Origin: NORP309 sp964564165
GTDB taxonomy: Bacteria; Pseudomonadota; Gammaproteobacteria; Xanthomonadales; Marinicellaceae
DNA length: 18,968 nucleotides
Direction: 5' to 3'
Assembly (NCBI GenBank): GCA_964564165.1
Contig: CAZLZZ010000053.1
Span: 1 to 18,968, forward strand
Position 1 is the first letter of the stretch. Each line of letters opens with the position of its first letter. The position numbers and the translations under genes are program-made. This document shows positions 15,301 to 18,968 of the stretch, piece after piece. The notes beneath the pieces were generated by a model. It searched no databases. It had not been told where the DNA came from and was given only the letters and a program-made list of their open reading frames with translations.

Positions 15301-16974
15301 CTAAACAACAGATCTTAACCTTTCTTGCCACATTTCATAGCTCACACATTGCCATAAAAGCATATAATCTATCTCTTTGTTGGCTACTTTGGAATTTTCT
15401 AACAGTTTTTTTACCAAGTCTTGTTGAATGTAATTTTGCCAACTGGCATCGGGGGAATTTAATAGCTTTTGTACTCTGGTAAACTCTTTTTCTAAAACGC
15501 CTTTTATAAACAAAGGTGTCAAGGTGGTTTTAGTGGTTCTGCGGGTAACTGCTCCTGGTAGCAGTTCTTTGGCTGTTTCTCTTATCCACTTTTTTGGCAG
15601 TTGATTTGATCCTAATATCCACGCTGGAATTGACATCAAAAACTCTACTACTCGTCGGTCGCGAAAAGGATGCCGAACAAACAAGCCATGTTGATAGCTG
15701 AACTCGTGATCCAACCACACATTTTGCGCGGTAGATAACGAATAAACCAAATCATACTGTTGAGGATGAGGGTGTTTAAATGGCCGATTTGATGATGCCA
15801 GTATTTCTGCAAATTGTTGGTGAGCCGATTGACTTAGCCAAGGTGCAGAATATGTGATTTGGCTTGACCATTTTTTAGGCGATACTTGTCTTAAACCGGC
15901 GGTAAAACCTGATTGTTTCATGGTCAAAAACAATGATTTAATCGCATGCAAAGGCCGTTTTTTGAATAGGTCAATCAACCAATAAATATACCCGGTGTAT
16001 AAGTGGTCGGCAAAAACCCCGCTTAACAGTATCTTTATATCTTTGCTGCGGGCTTTTTTATAAATCACTTCTTTTAAATTGCGGTAAGGATTGTTCAGAG
16101 GTGAATTAATACTGACAGGGTTCGGTTGTTTTAGGGGCCAGTAGGATTCTCCAGCAAAAGTATTCATCTCTATATCAAGGGTGCGCATAGAGTCAATCCA
16201 CAGGCTTTCATTGGCCTCTGGTATGGCTGGGAAAACATAGGAAAAAGCACTGACTCGTTTGTTGGTTTTTAAGGCATTGGCAGCGACGAACGTCGAGTCC
16301 ATACCACCGCTCATCATTACGCCAATTTGGGTTTGACCTTGTGTTTGATAGCTAATGACAGTTTGCATTAATTCGAGAAATTGTGCCGACAAATCTTCGC
16401 TTGAAGTGTTCTTGAAGTTGACCTCTTGGGGCGGCTGATAGTAATAACCTGAATCAATTTTTCCTTGACCAAAGATTAAATATTGCCCAGGGTTCACTTG
16501 CTTTATTTCAGCAAAGAAATTGGCATTGTTTCGGGGTTTGCTTAAAGCAAAATAATGAATCAAACGCTCATTGTTGATTGCTTTGTTGTCCTGATTGAGC
16601 AACAAATCGGGTAAATCAGAAATGTGCAGAGTGTTGTCTTTTTTATTGATGTAGTAATGCGCCGCAAAATCTCCCAAAGCATCATTGCTTACAGTGATTT
16701 TTTGCGTGTTTAAATCATATTGAATAACTAAAAAAGACCCATAACAAGCCTTTAATCCATCTGTGCCCTTTGTCAGCAGTATTGAGTGGATGAATTGCGC
16801 CGCTGTTGCTGCATAGTCTTGATCCAAAAATCCATAAAACACCGTGATGGCTTGTTGATCTTGATAAACCGATAAAACATCGGTGGTGTGGACTGAGAAA
16901 ACAATGTTTTTATAGCTAGAATCAACTTTCCATGATTGGATTAATTGATTATCAGCCGTGCGCAGTTTCAACAT
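15301..16974 (-). CDS. Asparagine synthetase-like ATP-dependent ligase lacking the catalytic Cys
   Basis: The 557-residue protein has the two-domain layout of the AsnB family. An N-terminal Ntn-hydrolase-like region (about 1-185) includes CYGSFLVIQYD (77-87), followed by a synthetase domain with the PP-loop SGGMDSTF (222-229), RHPFRDRRVVEFLMSIP (434-450) and KKWIRETAKELLP (461-473). True glutamine-dependent asparagine synthetases start Met-Cys; this one starts Met-Leu-Lys, so glutaminase activity should be absent. The usual LLTGDGGDELFGGY loop is LLSGVFADHLYTGY (317-329), so the GGDE core is also changed. Such variants include lasso-peptide cyclases and beta-lactam synthetases, which adenylate a carboxylate and close an amide bond. 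No precursor peptide or maturation protease is visible nearby. It begins two bases after the rlpA stop, so the two are probably cotranscribed. Substrate unknown. Confidence 0.82.
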   Translation of the reverse strand: MLKLRTADNQLIQSWKVDSSYKNIVFSVHTTDVLSVYQDQQAITVFYGFLDQDYAATAAQFIHSILLTKGTDGLKACYGSFLVIQYDLNTQKITVSNDALGDFAAHYYINKKDNTLHISDLPDLLLNQDNKAINNERLIHYFALSKPRNNANFFAEIKQVNPGQYLIFGQGKIDSGYYYQPPQEVNFKNTSSEDLSAQFLELMQTVISYQTQGQTQIGVMMSGGMDSTFVAANALKTNKRVSAFSYVFPAIPEANESLWIDSMRTLDIEMNTFAGESYWPLKQPNPVSINSPLNNPYRNLKEVIYKKARSKDIKILLSGVFADHLYTGYIYWLIDLFKKRPLHAIKSLFLTMKQSGFTAGLRQVSPKKWSSQITYSAPWLSQSAHQQFAEILASSNRPFKHPHPQQYDLVYSLSTAQNVWLDHEFSYQHGLFVRHPFRDRRVVEFLMSIPAWILGSNQLPKKWIRETAKELLPGAVTRRTTKTTLTPLFIKGVLEKEFTRVQKLLNSPDASWQNYIQQDLVKKLLENSKVANKEIDYMLLWQCVSYEMWQERLRSVV

Positions 16975-16976
16975 GG

Positions 16977-17837
16977 TTATTCGACAACAATTTTGCTGTT
17001 TAGAAAACCTTGGCTTTGTATCTTGCCAATAATATCAACAATATTGGTGTCATCGGTCAATGGTCCAATTCTTACTCTGAACAACGGATTATTTGCCAAA
17101 GTATTGGTCACATGAATCGGCAAAATGATTAATTGACTTAGTTGTGTGGCAATGTCTAGGGCGGTATTTTTTTGAGAATAGGCACCAATTTGTAAGAACT
17201 TTAAGCCATCGCTCTTGATTGGTTTTGAAGTATTTGCTACTTGTGTTTCCACTTGTGTTTTATCCGGTTCGCGATTGCCTGGGTGCAACAATTTAATATG
17301 TACATTCGCTAAACCTTTTTTATCATAATCAAGAACCTTGGCAGCCGCCCAAGACAAATCAATAATGCGCTTTCCTGTAAAAGGCCCTCGGTCATTGACC
17401 CGCACCACGACTTTTTTGTTGTTATCTAAATTGGTCACTTCCACGTAACTAGGCAATGGCAATGTACGGTGAGCTGATGTGAGCTTATACATGTCAAATA
17501 TTTCCATATTGGAGGTGGTGTGTCCATGAAATTTTTTGCCATACCAAGATGCGATTCCTATTTGTTCGAAATCTTTTTGGGTATCTGTCAAATAGTAGGT
17601 TTTACCAAATACCACATAGGGAGAATGGTTGCCATAGCGACTTTTTGGCTCTGCCTGAATGTCCCACATTGCCAAGGTTGAAATATCAAAATCTGCAGAA
17701 TTCGGTGCCAAATCTTGTTCAATCGCATAACGCCCTTCGTTGGTGATTGGCGTGCGTTTATTGGTTTTTTTAGAACAACTGGTGAATATTAAAACAATCA
17801 AAAAGGCAAGTGCTATTTTTTTGAACATAAATTTCAT
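16977..17837 (-). CDS. rlpA: RlpA septal ring lipoprotein with DPBB and SPOR domains
   Basis: The 286-residue protein starts with a lipoprotein signal (Cys21 in LIFTSC). A double-psi beta-barrel domain follows (about 94-185): IASWYGKKFHGHTTSN, FDMYKLTSAHRTLPLPSYV and VVRVNDRGPF. Glu112, Asp115, His123 and Asp149 fall at the spacing of the catalytic residues of Pseudomonas RlpA, a lytic transglycosylase acting on peptidoglycan stripped of stem peptides. A C-terminal SPOR domain (about 211-286, LKFLQIGAYSQ) targets it to such glycans at the septum. A second ATG at residue 4 is an alternative start. It lies between the MscS-family gene and the AsnB-like ligase. Confidence 0.94.
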   Translation of the reverse strand: MKFMFKKIALAFLIVLIFTSCSKKTNKRTPITNEGRYAIEQDLAPNSADFDISTLAMWDIQAEPKSRYGNHSPYVVFGKTYYLTDTQKDFEQIGIASWYGKKFHGHTTSNMEIFDMYKLTSAHRTLPLPSYVEVTNLDNNKKVVVRVNDRGPFTGKRIIDLSWAAAKVLDYDKKGLANVHIKLLHPGNREPDKTQVETQVANTSKPIKSDGLKFLQIGAYSQKNTALDIATQLSQLIILPIHVTNTLANNPLFRVRIGPLTDDTNIVDIIGKIQSQGFLNSKIVVE

Positions 17838-17854
17838 TCTGGTTAGTTAAGTCC

Positions 17855-17882
17855 ATTATAAGCTTGACAGTTTGCAAAACAA
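17855..17882 (-). promoter_or_regulatory. Candidate promoter for rlpA and the AsnB-like gene
   Basis: On the minus strand TTGTTT (17882-17877) is followed after 16 bases by a perfect TATAAT (17860-17855). Transcription would start near 17848, about 11 bases ahead of the rlpA ATG at 17837. It occupies the 54-base gap after the MscS-family gene. Consensus match only. Confidence 0.5.
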
Positions 17883-17891
17883 CCATAGAAT

Positions 17892-18968
17892 CTAATGAGT
17901 GTCATTTTTTTTAGGTGCAAGACTTGGCATTTCCTTAATATATATATCTTGTTTGTTGTAGGGAATCTCAATGCCCAATTCATTAAACTTGTTATAAATG
18001 GTGATGTATAGATTGTGTGTGACTTTGCCTTTTAGCACGGGTTCTTCAATCCAACACAACAGCTCAAAGTCTAAACTTGATGCGCCGAAACCACGCATAC
18101 GGACTCTGGGTTCTGGGGTTTGGCACACATCAGAATCAGCAAGGCCAATTGATTTAAGTACGCTGCATACTTGGTCAACATCGCTGCCATAAGCGACTCC
18201 AACTTTAATTCTCAAGCGAAACTTTTCCCAGCGTCCAGCACTTTGGTTTTTTATTTTGGCATTGCCAATTACCGCATTTGGGATGGTGATTTCAATGTCG
18301 TCTCGGGTCAGTATTCTAGTTGAACGAATCCCTACATTGGTGACCATGCCACGTTCGCCCGAATCAAGTACCACAAAATCGCCCACTTTATAAGGCGTAT
18401 CTGCAATGATAAAAAAGCCAGAGAATAAATTAGACAAGGTGTCTTTGGCAGCAAAACCAACGGCAATACCAATCACGCCAGCTGATGCCAGCCATGCTGT
18501 TGGATTGATGCCCCAAATCACTAAAATAAAATAGGAGCCTGCGGCAACTAAGGCAATTTTGCCGATTAAATCGAATAAAGGCACCGTTTTACGTTGAATC
18601 ATATTGAATCTATTGCGTAAGCTACTAAGCACTTGAAGGAATAAATGCAGTATTTTAAAGCCACGAGTCATCCACATAAACACAATCAAAGTCAGTAAGA
18701 TATAGATAGTGGTACTTTTGAAACCATCAGAAAAATCCAAGCTCTTGGTGGCAATAATTAAAAAGAAGTAAAACACAGTAAGAAAAATCGGCCTGCGCAA
18801 TAATTCGATCAATTGGTCGTCGGCTTTTGTGCGCGTACGTTTGGTGATTTGTGTGGCACTGCGCATGAGAACAAATTGAACAATCTTTCCAACAATGTAA
18901 CCAATACAAGCAATAATAACAAACTTCAATAAAGGGATGCTTTGCAATTGTTGCCAATAGGGCTGCCA
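17892..18968 (-). CDS. MscS-family mechanosensitive ion channel, N-terminus cut by window edge
   Basis: The frame is open from the stop at 17892 to the last base of the window; the only start-like codon near its beginning is a TTG at 18947, and seven more codons (ending TWQQ-like WQQ before it) are open upstream, so the true start is probably outside. Counting from that TTG, hydrophobic segments lie at about 8-28, 54-68, 79-95, 128-146 and 152-181. The last is the pore helix with GVIGIAVGFAAKDTLSNLF (157-175) followed by SGFFIIADTPYKVGDFV (176-192), the MscS signature. The beta domain has TNVGIRSTRI and IPNAVIGN, and the rest forms the cytoplasmic cage. Such channels open in the inner membrane under hypo-osmotic stress. 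The number of helices exceeds E. coli MscS (three), as in larger family members. Confidence 0.92.
   Translation of the reverse strand, partial: WQPYWQQLQSIPLLKFVIIACIGYIVGKIVQFVLMRSATQITKRTRTKADDQLIELLRRPIFLTVFYFFLIIATKSLDFSDGFKSTTIYILLTLIVFMWMTRGFKILHLFLQVLSSLRNRFNMIQRKTVPLFDLIGKIALVAAGSYFILVIWGINPTAWLASAGVIGIAVGFAAKDTLSNLFSGFFIIADTPYKVGDFVVLDSGERGMVTNVGIRSTRILTRDDIEITIPNAVIGNAKIKNQSAGRWEKFRLRIKVGVAYGSDVDQVCSVLKSIGLADSDVCQTPEPRVRMRGFGASSLDFELLCWIEEPVLKGKVTHNLYITIYNKFNELGIEIPYNKQDIYIKEMPSLAPKKNDTH

Noticed and set aside
15255..15482. Plus-strand open frame overlapping the end of the AsnB-like gene, considered as a possible lasso precursor
   Set aside because: It is antisense to the conserved ligase C-terminus and lacks a leader/core pattern or a good ribosome site; no precursor peptide is supported.
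18727..18957. Second minus-strand frame within the MscS gene
   Set aside because: Out of frame with the MscS-family protein and without recognisable features.
1..18968. CRISPR arrays, tRNA/rRNA genes, insertion sequences, prophage genes
   Set aside because: No regularly spaced direct repeats, cloverleaf-like sequences, transposase frames or phage proteins were seen on reading both strands.

Overview
The window is about 19 kb of AT-rich bacterial chromosome. Gene content points to a free-living, probably marine gammaproteobacterium: a GlnB-type P-II protein, a histidine operon with an E. coli-style attenuator, argS followed by an FtsN-like SPOR gene, an RlpA lipoprotein, and a large secreted Lys-C-type protease ending in GLWFN/SGxG repeats. 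A Marinicella-like lineage would fit, but that is a guess from memory and not a measured placement.

Layout. (1) 1-525, minus: the N-terminal part of a thioredoxin-fold lipoprotein, cut by the window edge. (2) 690-1445, plus: a membrane protein with a degenerate GGDEF domain; 1479-1817: a P-II protein. (3) 1884-2056: histidine leader with a promoter, a His-rich leader peptide (hisL, too short for routine ORF calling), an antiterminator and a strong terminator. (4) 2106-9045: a complete histidine operon in the order hisG, hisC-HAD fusion, hisB, hisH, hisF, hisA-hisIE fusion, hisD. (5) 9288-11659: argS and a SPOR-domain protein. (6) 11677-15126: a 1149-residue secreted lysyl-endopeptidase-like protease. 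(7) 15301-18968, minus: an MscS-family channel cut by the window edge, RlpA, and an asparagine-synthetase-like ATP-dependent ligase without the N-terminal catalytic Cys.

The histidine operon can account for every step. HisG does step 1, HisE and HisI steps 2-3, HisA step 4, HisH with HisF step 5, and monofunctional HisB step 6. HisC does step 7, the HAD domain fused to HisC probably does the histinol-phosphate phosphatase step (histidinol-phosphate phosphatase), and HisD the final oxidations. There is no HisB-N phosphatase domain, so the HAD-IA domain on HisC is the only visible candidate for that activity. This is a different HAD subfamily from the E. coli enzyme and is the most interesting item here, together with the HisA-HisIE fusion. 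HisG is the long form, so no HisZ is needed.

Non-coding structure includes the his attenuator, a REP-like repeat present twice in the same orientation (inside the his operon between hisH and hisF, and downstream of the protease), and a dRS3-like ATTCCC-N8-GGGAAT hairpin upstream of argS. No tRNA, rRNA, CRISPR array or insertion sequence was seen. No stretch over 300 bases lacks a gene or described element.
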